A DNA stretch of 64,000 nt from Actinoplanes couchii (GTDB lineage: Bacteria > Actinomycetota > Actinomycetes > Mycobacteriales > Micromonosporaceae), in assembly GCF_016862075.1 (NCBI RefSeq), contig NZ_BOMG01000032.1, forward strand, positions 155,203 to 219,202, read 5' to 3'. Below, piece by piece: positions 1 through 9,163 of this stretch (the stretch's first letter is position 1; each line of letters starts with the position of its first letter). A program made the translations under genes and the position numbers. The notes beneath the pieces are model-generated. The model searched no databases. It was not told the DNA's origin and was given only the letters and a program-made list of their open reading frames with translations.

Positions 1-184
1 TGACCTGTAGCGGGGCTCCGCCGAGGGCACCCGCCACGATGCCGCCGACGACGGCGGCGACGAGGCCCGCGAGTAAGGGCGCTCCCGATGCCGCGGCGAT
101 GCCGAGCGACAACGGGATGGCGATCAGGAACACGACGATGGACGCCGGCAAGTCCCGGCGCAAAAACTGCGTCAAGTCGGACAT
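1..184 (-). CDS. SulP-family inorganic anion transporter, N-terminal part
   Basis: Only the first 61 codons are present; the gene runs off the left edge. Translation from the ATG at 184 begins [19 protein letters not shown] and continues into a Gly/Ala-rich first membrane helix ([17 protein letters not shown]) and a second one ending [10 protein letters not shown]. This is the typical opening of SulP permeases, which carry sulfate, bicarbonate or other anions across the cytoplasmic membrane. Some bacterial members are fused to a carbonic anhydrase or STAS domain, which cannot be checked here. It lies downstream of the epimerase on the same strand but is separated from it by a terminator, so it probably has its own promoter. 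Family assignment is fairly secure; the substrate is unknown. Confidence 0.85.
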   Translation of the reverse strand, partial: MSDLTQFLRRDLPASIVVFLIAIPLSLGIAAASGAPLLAGLVAAVVGGIVAGALGGAPLQV

Positions 185-247
185 GTCGGTAATTTACCTG
201 AAGCGAGTTAACGGGTCATTACGTAACCACTCCTTACCGTTGAGGCA

Positions 248-290
248 CAAAAAAGGCGGTCGCGCGGCAGAATGCCGCACGACCGCGCAA
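248..290 (-). terminator. Intrinsic terminator after the epimerase gene
   Basis: On the minus strand a GC-rich stem (arms 274-287 and 257-270, one mismatch, loop of three bases) is followed by a run of six T residues (250-255 read as the complement). It lies just past the epimerase stop codon and before the SulP start. Confidence 0.8.
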
Positions 291-307
291 TCAGAGGAAA
301 AGGCGGG

Positions 308-1378
308 TCAGGCCTTCCACATCTCCTGGTTGGCCTCGTAGATCTCCCGAAGGATCGCCGGTACGTCGTACGTCAGCTTCCAATCCGGGAAGTGCTCCTC
401 GAATCGCCGGGTTCCGCTGATCCACCACTGGTGGTCGCCGGCCCGGTTCTCCTCGACGTACTCGGTGCGCGCCTCGAGCCCGGTGATCTCTTCGGCGATC
501 TTGAACGCCTCGATGTGCGAGCAGTTCGAGAACCGGCCGCCACCCATGTTGTAGACCTCGGCCACCCGCGGCGCCTTGTGGAAGGCCCCGAACGCGGTGA
601 TCAGGTCGTGCGAGTGGATGGCGTCGCGCACCATCTTCCCCTTGTACCCGAAGATCCGGTACGTCCGTTGCTCCATCACGCAGCGCATCACGTACGCCAG
701 GAAGCCGTGCAACTCCGCCGCCGAGTGACCCGGACCGGTCAGCGTGCCACCCCGGAACACCGCGGTCGGCATGCCGAAGTACCGCCCGTACTCCTGGACC
801 ATGATGTCGGCCGCCACCTTCGAGGCGCCGAAGACCGAGTGCATGCTGCTGTCGATCGTCATCGTCTCGTCGATGCCGCCGTAGTACTGGTGGTCCTCGG
901 GCAGCTCCCAGCGGGTCTCCTGCTCGACCAGCGGCAACGAGTTCGGGGTGTCGCCGTAGACCTTGTTGGTCGAGGTGAAGATGAACGGCGCCTCGATCGC
1001 GTGCCGGCGGGTCGCCTCCAGCATGTTGATCGTGCCGACCGCGTTGACGTCGAAATCGGTGAACGGCTCGCGGGCGGCCCAGTCGTGGCTCGGCTGCGCG
1101 GCGGCGTGGATCACCAGGCCGACGTTCGACCCCAGGCCGGTGAAGAGCTTGTCCAGACCGTCCCGGTCCCGGATGTCGATGCTGTGGTGCGTGTACCGGT
1201 CGCCGACCTCTTTGACCAGGCGCTGCAGGTTCCACTGGGTGGACCCGTCGGCACCGAAGAAGTAGCCACGCATGTCGTTGTCGACACCGACCACGTCCAT
1301 GCCCAGCCCGGCGAAGTGGCGGACCGCCTCCGAGCCGATCAGACCGGCCGAACCGGTGATTACGACGACGCTACTCAT
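308..1378 (-). CDS. NAD-dependent sugar epimerase (CDP-paratose 2-epimerase-like, extended SDR)
   Basis: A 356-residue cytoplasmic extended short-chain dehydrogenase. The NAD-binding motif TGSAGLIG is at residues 8-15, followed by an acidic cofactor loop ([11 protein letters not shown]) and the substrate-side signatures [10 protein letters not shown] and [11 protein letters not shown]. The MRGYFFG and [16 protein letters not shown] stretches resemble the CDP-tyvelose/paratose 2-epimerase branch, acting on nucleotide-activated sugars for surface polysaccharide or glycolipid. At the YxxxK site the sequence reads FGASK, so the usual catalytic tyrosine is Phe183 while Lys187 is kept; I believe relatives share this but cannot confirm it. 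Lone gene, divergent from the ligase at 1571, with its own terminator. The exact sugar is not determinable. Confidence 0.85.
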   Translation of the reverse strand: MSSVVVITGSAGLIGSEAVRHFAGLGMDVVGVDNDMRGYFFGADGSTQWNLQRLVKEVGDRYTHHSIDIRDRDGLDKLFTGLGSNVGLVIHAAAQPSHDWAAREPFTDFDVNAVGTINMLEATRRHAIEAPFIFTSTNKVYGDTPNSLPLVEQETRWELPEDHQYYGGIDETMTIDSSMHSVFGASKVAADIMVQEYGRYFGMPTAVFRGGTLTGPGHSAAELHGFLAYVMRCVMEQRTYRIFGYKGKMVRDAIHSHDLITAFGAFHKAPRVAEVYNMGGGRFSNCSHIEAFKIAEEITGLEARTEYVEENRAGDHQWWISGTRRFEEHFPDWKLTYDVPAILREIYEANQEMWKA

Positions 1379-1570
1379 TAGGACCTCCGGTTTCGGGCGT
1401 CACCGGGCGAGAGTACCGGTGAGCTGGTGCAGTCTGACCGTCCGGGCGGCTGTGTCGTGATCGTCATGCTTGACAGTGGCACGAAATGGGCACGTCACGG
1501 GTTCGCTACATCCGATGGGGAAGCTCCGACCAAAACACCGGATTGCTGACCAGTTGCAAGGGCGGTCTCG

Positions 1571-4147
1571 ATGACGGAGTCACTTCAGGCAGAACAGCAC
1601 CGGAGCCCGCAGGGTTCCGCGCTGACCCTCGGCGTGGAGGAGGAACTGCACGTCGTGGATCTCGGCACGCGGGAACTCGTACCGCGCGCCCCGGAGATCC
1701 TGGACCGCCTGGACGCGGCGCACTTCTCCGCGGAGCTGCACCGATCGGTGGTGGAGACGAACACCCCGGTCGCCGCCACACTCGACGATCTGCGCGAGGG
1801 CGTGGCCGGGCGCCGGCGCGAGGCGATCCGGGTGGCCGAGTCGCTCGGGCTGGGCCTGGTCGCGGCCGGCACCGTCCCGCTGGTCGACCTGGACGCGCTG
1901 CCGGTCACCCCGACCTCGCGCTACCAGCGGATGCTGCACGAGTACCAGATGCTGGTCAAGGAGCAGCTGATCTGTGGCACCCAGGTGCACGTCGGGCTGC
2001 CGGACCGGGACGAGGCGGTGTCGGTGGCGCAGCGGGTCGCGCCGGTCCTGCCGGTGCTGCTGGCCCTCTCCACCAGCTCGCCCTACTGGATGGGTGAGGA
2101 CTCCGGGTACGCCAGCGTCCGCTCGCTGGTCTGGACCCGCTGGCCGACCGCCGGCGACAGCGGCCCGCTGCACTCGGCCGAGGAATACGACGCCCTGGTC
2201 AGCGACCTGATCTCGTCCGGGACGATCAGCGACCCGAAGATGGTCTACTTCGACGTCCGGCCGTCCGCGCACGTGCCCACGGTGGAGCTGCGGGTCACCG
2301 ACGCCAGCCCGGACACCGAGACGGTGGTGCTGCTCGCCGGGATCTTCCGGGCCCTGGTGCTGCGGGCCCGGGGTGAGCACCGGTCCGGGCTCGCCCTGCC
2401 CCGGTCCCGCCCGCCGCTGCACCGGGCCGCGATGTGGCGGGCCGCCCGGTCCGGGATGGAGGGTGACCTGCTCGACCTGCCGCGCTCGCCGGTTCCGGTG
2501 CCGGCCGCCGTCGCGGTCGAGCGCCTGGTCGGTGAGCTCCGGCCGTACCTGGAGGAACTCGGCGACTGGGACCAGGTCTTCGACCTGACGCTGCGGGCGC
2601 TGAGCCGGGGCAGTTCGGCGGCCCGGCAACGGCGTGCGCTGGGCCGCCGGGGCCGGCTCTCCGACGTGGTGGACATGCTGGTGGCGGAGACCCGGGGCGG
2701 TGTGATCGAGACCGACCCGGCCGGGGTGCCCGCGCCGGCGCTGATCGAGGCGTACTCCGCCGACGGGGACGAGGCCTTCCCCGAGGGGCGGGTGGATCCG
2801 GCGTACACCGGCATCCTTCCGGTTCTGACCTCGCTCGGCGCGACCGGGCTGCGGCAGCGCGAGGACGCGAAGGACGACGAGCAGCGGGCGCGGGGCATCA
2901 CGTTCAGCGTCGCCGGTGAGGCGGCGACCCGACTGTTCCCGTTCGACCTGGTGCCCCGCGTCGTGCCCGGAAAAGACTGGAGCGAACTGCGCAAAGGCCT
3001 GGTCCAGCGGGTACGGGCACTCAACGCGTTCCTCGGTGACGTCTACGGCGACCGCCAGGTGGTGGCCGACGGGATCATCCCGGAATGGGTGATCGACGGC
3101 TCGCCCGAACTCCGGGCCAGCGGGGCGCTGATCAGCCGGGCCTGTATTCGTACCCAAGTGGCAGGTGTTGACCTCGTCAGGGACGGCGACGGCAAGTGGT
3201 GCGTCCTGGAGGACAACCTGCGGGTGCCGTCCGGGATCGCGTACGCCATGCAGAACCGCCGTCTCACCTGGAGCGTCCTGCCCGAGCTGCCCCGCCCGGC
3301 CGGCCTGATCTCGGTCGAGGAGACGCCGAAACTGCTGAAGAGGGCGCTGCTGGAGGCGGCCGGCCCGGCGGCCGGTGACGACCCGGCGCTGGTGGTGCTG
3401 AGCCAGGGTCCGGACGACTCGGCCTGGTTCGAGCACAAGATGCTGGCCGAGGCGATGGAGGTGCCCGTCGTCCGCAGCACCGAACTGTTCGTCGACGAGG
3501 GCCGGGTGTGGCGCCTGCGGGACGGCCACCGGCACCGGGTCGACGTGATCTACCTGCGGATGGGCGAGGACAGCCTGGTGCACTCGCCGGGCGCGGACGG
3601 CATGCCGCTGGGCCCGAGCCTGGTGGCGGCCCTGCACGCGGACACCGTGGTGCTGGCCAACGCGCTGGGCAACGGCATCGCCGACGACAAGGCGGTCTAC
3701 GCCTACGTCCCCCGCCTGATCGAGTACTACCTGAACGAGAAGCCGCTGCTGGCCGACGTCCGCACCTACCTGTGCGGGATCCCGGAGCAGCGGGCCGAAG
3801 TGTTGAGCCGCCTCGGCGAGCTGGTCTGCAAGCCGGTCGACGGCTACGGCGGCGACCGGATCGTGATCGGCCCGCACGCCAGCCGCGACGAGCTGGAGGC
3901 GCTGCGCCGGCAGATCCGGACCACGCCGCACCGCTGGGTGGCGCAGGAGGTGGTGAACCTGTCGACCCATCCGGTCTTCGACGGCCACCGGCTCGCCCCA
4001 CGGCACGTGGACCTGCGGGCGTTCGTCTTCACCGGCACCGAGTCGGTGGTCGCCCCGGCCGCGCTGACCCGGGTCGCCCCGGCCGGCAGCATGATCGTCA
4101 ACTCCTCACGGGGCGGCGGCTCGAAGGACACCTGGTTGCTCGGATAA
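1571..4147 (+). CDS. Carboxylate-amine ligase (GCS2/YbdK) fused to circularly permuted ATP-grasp ligase
   Basis: An 858-residue two-domain ligase. Residues 1-375 are a glutamate-cysteine-ligase type 2 domain of the YbdK kind, with LGVEEELHVVDL near the start, CGTQVHVGL and STSSPYWMG in the core. From about residue 410 a circularly permuted ATP-grasp domain (DUF404/407 type) follows, with the markers RGITFSVAG, VLEDNLRVPSGI, KPVDGYGGDRIV and NSSRGGGSKDTW. Both halves form amide bonds with ATP, so the fusion could make two successive peptide bonds. It is followed after 13 bases by an AsnB-type amidotransferase and then a peptidase. The arrangement recalls the N-acetylglutaminylglutamine amide locus, in which an ATP-grasp ligase, an amidotransferase and a peptidase occur together. 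The ATG at 1571 follows a weak GGGCGG site. Substrates are unknown. Confidence 0.85.
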   Translation: MTESLQAEQHRSPQGSALTLGVEEELHVVDLGTRELVPRAPEILDRLDAAHFSAELHRSVVETNTPVAATLDDLREGVAGRRREAIRVAESLGLGLVAAGTVPLVDLDALPVTPTSRYQRMLHEYQMLVKEQLICGTQVHVGLPDRDEAVSVAQRVAPVLPVLLALSTSSPYWMGEDSGYASVRSLVWTRWPTAGDSGPLHSAEEYDALVSDLISSGTISDPKMVYFDVRPSAHVPTVELRVTDASPDTETVVLLAGIFRALVLRARGEHRSGLALPRSRPPLHRAAMWRAARSGMEGDLLDLPRSPVPVPAAVAVERLVGELRPYLEELGDWDQVFDLTLRALSRGSSAARQRRALGRRGRLSDVVDMLVAETRGGVIETDPAGVPAPALIEAYSADGDEAFPEGRVDPAYTGILPVLTSLGATGLRQREDAKDDEQRARGITFSVAGEAATRLFPFDLVPRVVPGKDWSELRKGLVQRVRALNAFLGDVYGDRQVVADGIIPEWVIDGSPELRASGALISRACIRTQVAGVDLVRDGDGKWCVLEDNLRVPSGIAYAMQNRRLTWSVLPELPRPAGLISVEETPKLLKRALLEAAGPAAGDDPALVVLSQGPDDSAWFEHKMLAEAMEVPVVRSTELFVDEGRVWRLRDGHRHRVDVIYLRMGEDSLVHSPGADGMPLGPSLVAALHADTVVLANALGNGIADDKAVYAYVPRLIEYYLNEKPLLADVRTYLCGIPEQRAEVLSRLGELVCKPVDGYGGDRIVIGPHASRDELEALRRQIRTTPHRWVAQEVVNLSTHPVFDGHRLAPRHVDLRAFVFTGTESVVAPAALTRVAPAGSMIVNSSRGGGSKDTWLLG

Positions 4148-4160
4148 CGGGAGGTTTTAC

Positions 4161-5927
4161 ATGTGCGGGATCGCCGGCGAGATCTGTCACGGCGACCGGC
4201 GAGCGGATGCTTCCTCAGTGGAACGGATGCTGCCTCGTCTCGCGTCGCGGGGACCGGACGGTGACGGGTTGTGGGACGGTGGCCGGATCGTCTTCGGCCA
4301 CCGTCGCCTGAAGATCATCGATCTGTCGGAGGCCGGCGCCCAGCCGATGACCGACGCCGAACTCCGGCTGACCGTGGTCTTCAACGGCTGCGTCTACAAC
4401 TACCGGGAGTTGCGCGCCGAGCTGGAGGCGGCCGGTTACCGGTTCACGTCGACGTCGGACACCGAGGTCATCCTCAAGGCGTACCACCGCTGGGGCACCG
4501 ACTGCGTGAACCGGTTCCTCGGGATGTTCGCCTTCGCGGTCGCCGAGCACGACACCGGCACCGTCGTGCTGGCCCGGGACCGGCTCGGGATCAAACCGCT
4601 CTACCTGGCCGAGTCGCCGGGGCGGCTGCGGTTCGCGTCGACGCTGCCGGCTCTGCTCGCGGCCGGTGGGGTGGACACCACCATCGACAAGGTGGCGCTG
4701 CACCACTACATGACGTTCCACTCGGTGGTGCCGGCGCCGCGGACCATCCTGTCCGGGGTGCGCAAACTGCCGCCGGCCACGGTCCGGGTCGTCCGGGCCG
4801 ACGGCACGTCGACCGAGCGGGTCTACTGGGAGGCGACGTTCACCCGGCCCGGTGTCACGAACGAGAAGGACTGGACCGCGGCGGTACGGGAGAAGCTGCG
4901 CCAGGCCGTCGACCGGCGGATGGTCGCCGACGTGCCGGTCGGTGTGCTGCTCTCCGGCGGGCTGGACTCCAGCCTGATCGTGGCGATGCTGGCCGAGCGC
5001 GGGCAGAGCGGGCTGACCACGTTCAGCATCGGGTTCGAGTCCGGCGGCGGGGAGAGCGGGGACGAGTTCTTCTACTCGGATCTGATCGCCAGGAAGTTCG
5101 GCACCCGGCACCACCAGATCATGATCGGTCAGGACCGGTTCCTGCCCGCGGTGGCCCGCACCGTCGCCGCGATGAGCGAGCCGATGGTCAGCCACGACTG
5201 CATCGCGTTCAACCTGCTCAGCGAGGATGTGGCGGAACACGTCAAGGTGGTGCAGACCGGCCAGGGCGCGGACGAGATCTTCGCCGGTTACAGCTGGTAC
5301 CCGCCGCTCGCCGGGGTTCCCCGCGAACGGGCCGCCGCGGCGTACGCGAGGGAGTTCTTCGACCGGCCGCACGACGTGCTGACCGGGCAGCTCAACCCGC
5401 AGTGGCTGCCCGACGGTGACGTCAGCAGCGAGTTCGTGGCGGCGAGTTTCGGCCGGCCCGGAGCGGACACCGCGGTCGACGCGGCACTGCGGCTGGACTC
5501 CCGGGTGATGCTCGTCGACGATCCGGTCAAACGGGTCGACAACATGACTATGGCGTGGGGGCTGGAGGCGCGCGTACCGTTCCTGGATCACGAGTTGGTG
5601 GAACTCGCCGCGACGTGCCCGCCGGACCTGAAACTGGCCCACGACGGCAAGGGGGTGCTCAAGGAGGCGGCCCGCGGGCTGGTGCCCGACGAGGTGATCG
5701 ACCGGCCGAAGGGATACTTCCCGGTTCCCGGGATCCGGCACCTCGAAGGCCCGATGCTGGACCTGGTGCGGGACACCCTGCACGCGCCGGCCGCCCGGGA
5801 CCGGGCCCTGTTCCGCCCGGAGTACGTCGAGGCCCTCCTCGCCGACCCGAACACCCCGCGCACCACCCTCGGTGCCAACCAGTTGTGGCAGATCGCGCTG
5901 CTGGAGATGTGGTTGCAGCAGTTGTAG
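4161..5927 (+). CDS. Asparagine synthase-family amidotransferase (NAGGN amidotransferase-like)
   Basis: A 588-residue class II glutamine amidotransferase. The N-terminal nucleophile Cys2 (MCGIAGE) and the RGPDGDG and FNGCVYNYRELR motifs define the glutaminase domain to about residue 200. The PP-loop SGGLDSS near residue 265 defines the ATP-dependent synthetase domain. The linker around HSVVPAPRTILSGVRKLPP matches the subgroup I recognise as N-acetylglutaminylglutamine amidotransferase rather than housekeeping AsnB. It probably amidates a carboxylate on the peptide made by the upstream ligase, using glutamine nitrogen. Good AACGGGAGG-type ribosome site just before the start, 13 bases after the ligase stop, and 14 bases before the peptidase GTG, so one operon. 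A general asparagine synthetase role is the alternative. Confidence 0.88.
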   Translation: MCGIAGEICHGDRRADASSVERMLPRLASRGPDGDGLWDGGRIVFGHRRLKIIDLSEAGAQPMTDAELRLTVVFNGCVYNYRELRAELEAAGYRFTSTSDTEVILKAYHRWGTDCVNRFLGMFAFAVAEHDTGTVVLARDRLGIKPLYLAESPGRLRFASTLPALLAAGGVDTTIDKVALHHYMTFHSVVPAPRTILSGVRKLPPATVRVVRADGTSTERVYWEATFTRPGVTNEKDWTAAVREKLRQAVDRRMVADVPVGVLLSGGLDSSLIVAMLAERGQSGLTTFSIGFESGGGESGDEFFYSDLIARKFGTRHHQIMIGQDRFLPAVARTVAAMSEPMVSHDCIAFNLLSEDVAEHVKVVQTGQGADEIFAGYSWYPPLAGVPRERAAAAYAREFFDRPHDVLTGQLNPQWLPDGDVSSEFVAASFGRPGADTAVDAALRLDSRVMLVDDPVKRVDNMTMAWGLEARVPFLDHELVELAATCPPDLKLAHDGKGVLKEAARGLVPDEVIDRPKGYFPVPGIRHLEGPMLDLVRDTLHAPAARDRALFRPEYVEALLADPNTPRTTLGANQLWQIALLEMWLQQL

Positions 5928-5941
5928 ACGAAGGGATCCTT

Positions 5942-7720
5942 GTGGAAGGTCAGCTCCATCGTGTCGACGTGACCGTGCTCCCCGCGGGGTTCAGCCGCAT
6001 CGAGTCGGAGATAGCCGGCAACTGGTCGCCGAGCCTGTCCCCGGACGGGCGGCACATGGCGTACGTCTCCGACCGCGGCGGCTCACCGGCCGTCTGGGTG
6101 CAACCGGTCGGCAGCGAGCTGGCCTTCCGCGTCGACACCGGCCCGGAACCGGTGTCCGCGGTCCGCTGGTCCTCCGGGGGTGGCTGGCTGGCCTGCCAGA
6201 TCGCCCCCGGCGGCGCGCCCCGGCAGGAGATCTGGCTGGTCCGGCCGGACGGCTCCGACCTGCACCGGGTCGCCGGGTTCGGCGCCGACACCGCGGACAA
6301 CATGCGGTGGCTGCCCGGCCGGCCGGTGCTGGCCCTCACCGAGAACCTGACCAGCGCCGTCCTGATCGACGTGACGACCGGGGACCGGACGGTGGTCGCG
6401 GAGGGGCCGCTCCTCTCACTGTTGGACGTCGACCCGGCCGGGCGCTCCGCGCTGCTGCGGTACGGGCCCCGGGGCGCGCGTTCGATCGTCCTGCGGGACG
6501 TGGCCACCGGCGCCGAGAAGCCGGTGACCCGGGGCGAGCGCGCGGTGTTCAGTCCCGGCGGCGGTTGTGTCTACGCGCTCAGCCAGGACGGCGAGTTCCC
6601 GGTCCTGCTGCGGATCACCGGGGACGCGGTCGAGGTGCTGGCCTCCGGTGGTGAGGTCGAGGACTTCACGATCACCGCGGACGGGCGTACCGCCGCGGTG
6701 GTGTGGAACGTCCGGGGCGGCGAGTCCGAGGTCGCGCTGATCGGCCTGGACCACGACGGCGATCGCGCCCCGCACCCGGTCACCCCGCTGCCCGGCCTCG
6801 TCGTCGGCGAGCTGACCTGGAGTTTCGACGGGTCGGTGCTGGGTTTCACGGCCGAGGGCCCGGGGCAGCCACACGGTGTCTGGGTGTGCGAATCCGGTCA
6901 GATCCGCGCGGTGTCCGCGGAACCCGCGGCGGCCGGCGCGGTCCGGCCCCGGCTGCTGTCGTTCCCGGCGCACGACGGGCTCACCCTGACCGGCTGGCTG
7001 TTCGCCCCGGCCGGGCCCGGCCCGCACCCGGCGGTGGTGTGGCTGCACGGCGGCCCGGAGGCCCAGGAGCGCCCCGGTCACGGCCCGCTCTTCCAGTCCC
7101 TGGTGGACCGGGGCATCGCCGTCTTCGCCGCCAACGTGCGCGGCTCGTCCGGGTTCGGGCGCTCGTTCGTCGACGCCGACAACGTGGCGCTGCGGTACGG
7201 CGCGATCGAGGACGTCCGGACCTGCGCTGATCACCTTCGGTCGACCGGGATCGCCGGGCGGATCGGGGTGATGGGCCGCTCCTACGGCGGTTACCTCACG
7301 CTGGCCGCGCTGACCTGGCACCCGGACCTGTTCGACGTCGGCGTCGACATCTGCGGCATGTCCGACTTCGCCACGTTCTACCAGCACACCGAGCCGTGGA
7401 TCGCGGCCGCCGCGGTCAGCAAGTACGGCCACCCGGACCACGACGCCGACCTGCTCCGCGACCTGTCCCCGATCCACCGGATCGACCGGCTGCGGGCGCC
7501 CCTGCTGGTGGTGCACGGCGAGAACGACAGCAACGTGCCGGTGATCGAGGCGACCCGGGTGGTGGAGGCCCTCGCCGCCCGGGACCACCCGCACCGCTAC
7601 CTGCTCTTCCCGGGCGAGGGCCACGAGCTGCTGCACCGCACCGCCCGCGCGACGTTCCTGCGGGAGACCCTCGCCTGGCTGGAGACCCACCTGTGCGGGC
7701 TGGGACACACCCGGGAGTGA
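5942..7720 (+). CDS. S9-family serine peptidase (prolyl oligopeptidase/acylaminoacyl type)
   Basis: 592 residues from the GTG at 5942, chosen because AAGGG stands just before it and because upstream codons would run into the amidotransferase gene. The first 370 residues form a WD-like beta-propeller (repeats such as SLSPDGRHMAYVSD). The C-terminal 220 form the alpha/beta hydrolase. The catalytic triad is visible: Ser447 in GRSYGGY, Asp529 in HGENDSN and His561 in GEGHE. No signal peptide is evident, so it is probably cytoplasmic and cleaves short peptides. Last gene of the three-gene locus, where it may hydrolyse the product of the two ligases, as the peptidase does in osmoprotectant dipeptide loci; that role is inferred. 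Confidence 0.88.
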   Translation: MEGQLHRVDVTVLPAGFSRIESEIAGNWSPSLSPDGRHMAYVSDRGGSPAVWVQPVGSELAFRVDTGPEPVSAVRWSSGGGWLACQIAPGGAPRQEIWLVRPDGSDLHRVAGFGADTADNMRWLPGRPVLALTENLTSAVLIDVTTGDRTVVAEGPLLSLLDVDPAGRSALLRYGPRGARSIVLRDVATGAEKPVTRGERAVFSPGGGCVYALSQDGEFPVLLRITGDAVEVLASGGEVEDFTITADGRTAAVVWNVRGGESEVALIGLDHDGDRAPHPVTPLPGLVVGELTWSFDGSVLGFTAEGPGQPHGVWVCESGQIRAVSAEPAAAGAVRPRLLSFPAHDGLTLTGWLFAPAGPGPHPAVVWLHGGPEAQERPGHGPLFQSLVDRGIAVFAANVRGSSGFGRSFVDADNVALRYGAIEDVRTCADHLRSTGIAGRIGVMGRSYGGYLTLAALTWHPDLFDVGVDICGMSDFATFYQHTEPWIAAAAVSKYGHPDHDADLLRDLSPIHRIDRLRAPLLVVHGENDSNVPVIEATRVVEALAARDHPHRYLLFPGEGHELLHRTARATFLRETLAWLETHLCGLGHTRE

Positions 7721-7826
7721 AATAGCAGGTCAGCAGGGGTGCAGTGAGCAGGCGCACGTTGCCGGTGGCCGCTGGTGAGGAGAAATGTAGGAGTCGCACA
7801 TTACTGACTCCAGCGGAAGGCACCTC

Positions 7827-9107
7827 ATGCGCCTGCGTCCCTGGGCGGTGTGGTCTGCCGGTCTGGCCGCCTACATCGTCGCCGTGCTGCACCGCAGTTC
7901 GATCGGGGTGGCCGGGCTCGACGCCCAGGAGCGCTTCGGGGTCGGTGCGGGTGCTCTGGCCTCGTTCGCGGTGCTGCAGCTGCTGGTCTACGCCGCGCTG
8001 CAGATCCCGGTCGGGCTGCTGCTCGACCGGTTCGGGTCGATGCGGCTGGTGGTCTCCGGCGCCCTGGTGATGGTGGCCGGGCAGACGCTGATGGCGTTCA
8101 CCGACGGCATGGGCGGGGCGATCGCGGCCCGGGTGCTGGTCGGCGCCGGCGACGCGATGACGTTCATCAGCGTGCTGCGCCTGGTGCCGTTCTGGTTCCC
8201 GTCCCGGCAGGTGCCGCTGCTCAGCCAGGTGACCGGGATCGTCGGGCAGCTCGGGCAGGTGCTGTCCGCGGTGCCGCTGGCCATCGTGCTGGCCGGGCCG
8301 GGCTGGACACCCGCGTTCCTCGGCACCGCGGCCGCCGGGGTCCTCGTCGCGATCGTGGCGTTCGCCGCGCTGCGGGACACCCCGGAGCGCCGGATCAACA
8401 GCGGCGACGCGATGAGCTGGCAGCGGCTCGGCACCGACCTGGGCAGTTCGTGGCGGCACCCGGGCACCCGTCTGGGGCTGTGGGCGCACTTCACCACCCA
8501 GTTCACCGGCACCGTCTTCGCCCTGATGTGGGGTGTGCCGTTCCTGGTCGCCGGGGAGGGCCTGAGCCGCAGCACGGCCGGTGTCCTGCTGACCGTCTTC
8601 GTGCTCACCGGCATGACCGCCGGGCCGATCCTGGGGCTGCTGACCCAGCGGCACCCGCTGCGCCGGTCCTGGATGGTCCTCGGCATCGTGGCGATCAACA
8701 TGACCGCCTGGGCGGCGGTGATCGCCTGGCCGGGCCGGGCCCCGCTGTGGCTGTTGGTGGCACTGGTGGTGGCGATCGGGCTGGGCGGCCCGGCGTCGAT
8801 GATCGGTTTCGACTTCGCGCGCAGCTTCAACCCGCCGAGCCGGCTGGGCACCGCGACCGGGGTGGTGAACGTGGGCGGCTTCACCGCGTCCCTGGTCACC
8901 ATCATGCTGATCGGCCTGATCCTGGACTACCGCACCGGCGGCGGTAACGACTATCACATCGACGACTTCCGGATCGCGATGTCGGTGCAGTTCGTGGTGG
9001 CCGCGGCCGGGGTGGTGGGGATCCTGCGCACCCGGGGCCAGACCCGGCGGCACGTCGCGGCCGAATCGGCGGGTTTAGCACCGGCCCACGAGGTAAAGGC
9101 TTCCTAG
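7827..9107 (+). CDS. MFS transporter
   Basis: A 426-residue major facilitator permease with about twelve hydrophobic helices. The loop LLLDRFGSMRL between helices 2 and 3 fits the MFS G-x-x-x-D-R-x-G signature, and helix 4 carries VLVGAGDAMTF. The opening MRLRPWAVWSAGLAAYIVAV with HRSSIGVAG resembles actinobacterial MFS proteins annotated generally as nitrate/nitrite-like or metabolite permeases. It begins 106 bases after the peptidase with its own GGAAGG site, so it could be co-transcribed and export or import the peptide of that locus, but nothing shows the substrate. Its final residues (HEVKAS) are polar. Confidence 0.85.
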   Translation: MRLRPWAVWSAGLAAYIVAVLHRSSIGVAGLDAQERFGVGAGALASFAVLQLLVYAALQIPVGLLLDRFGSMRLVVSGALVMVAGQTLMAFTDGMGGAIAARVLVGAGDAMTFISVLRLVPFWFPSRQVPLLSQVTGIVGQLGQVLSAVPLAIVLAGPGWTPAFLGTAAAGVLVAIVAFAALRDTPERRINSGDAMSWQRLGTDLGSSWRHPGTRLGLWAHFTTQFTGTVFALMWGVPFLVAGEGLSRSTAGVLLTVFVLTGMTAGPILGLLTQRHPLRRSWMVLGIVAINMTAWAAVIAWPGRAPLWLLVALVVAIGLGGPASMIGFDFARSFNPPSRLGTATGVVNVGGFTASLVTIMLIGLILDYRTGGGNDYHIDDFRIAMSVQFVVAAAGVVGILRTRGQTRRHVAAESAGLAPAHEVKAS

Positions 9108-9163
9108 TCCACGCATCGAGAGCCGTTGAACGAGGGCTCACTGACGCAGGGAATCAGGAGGAT

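Noticed and set aside
1580..4006. Minus-strand open frame opposite the ligase fusion
   Set aside because: Composition typical of a shadow frame and no recognisable domain.
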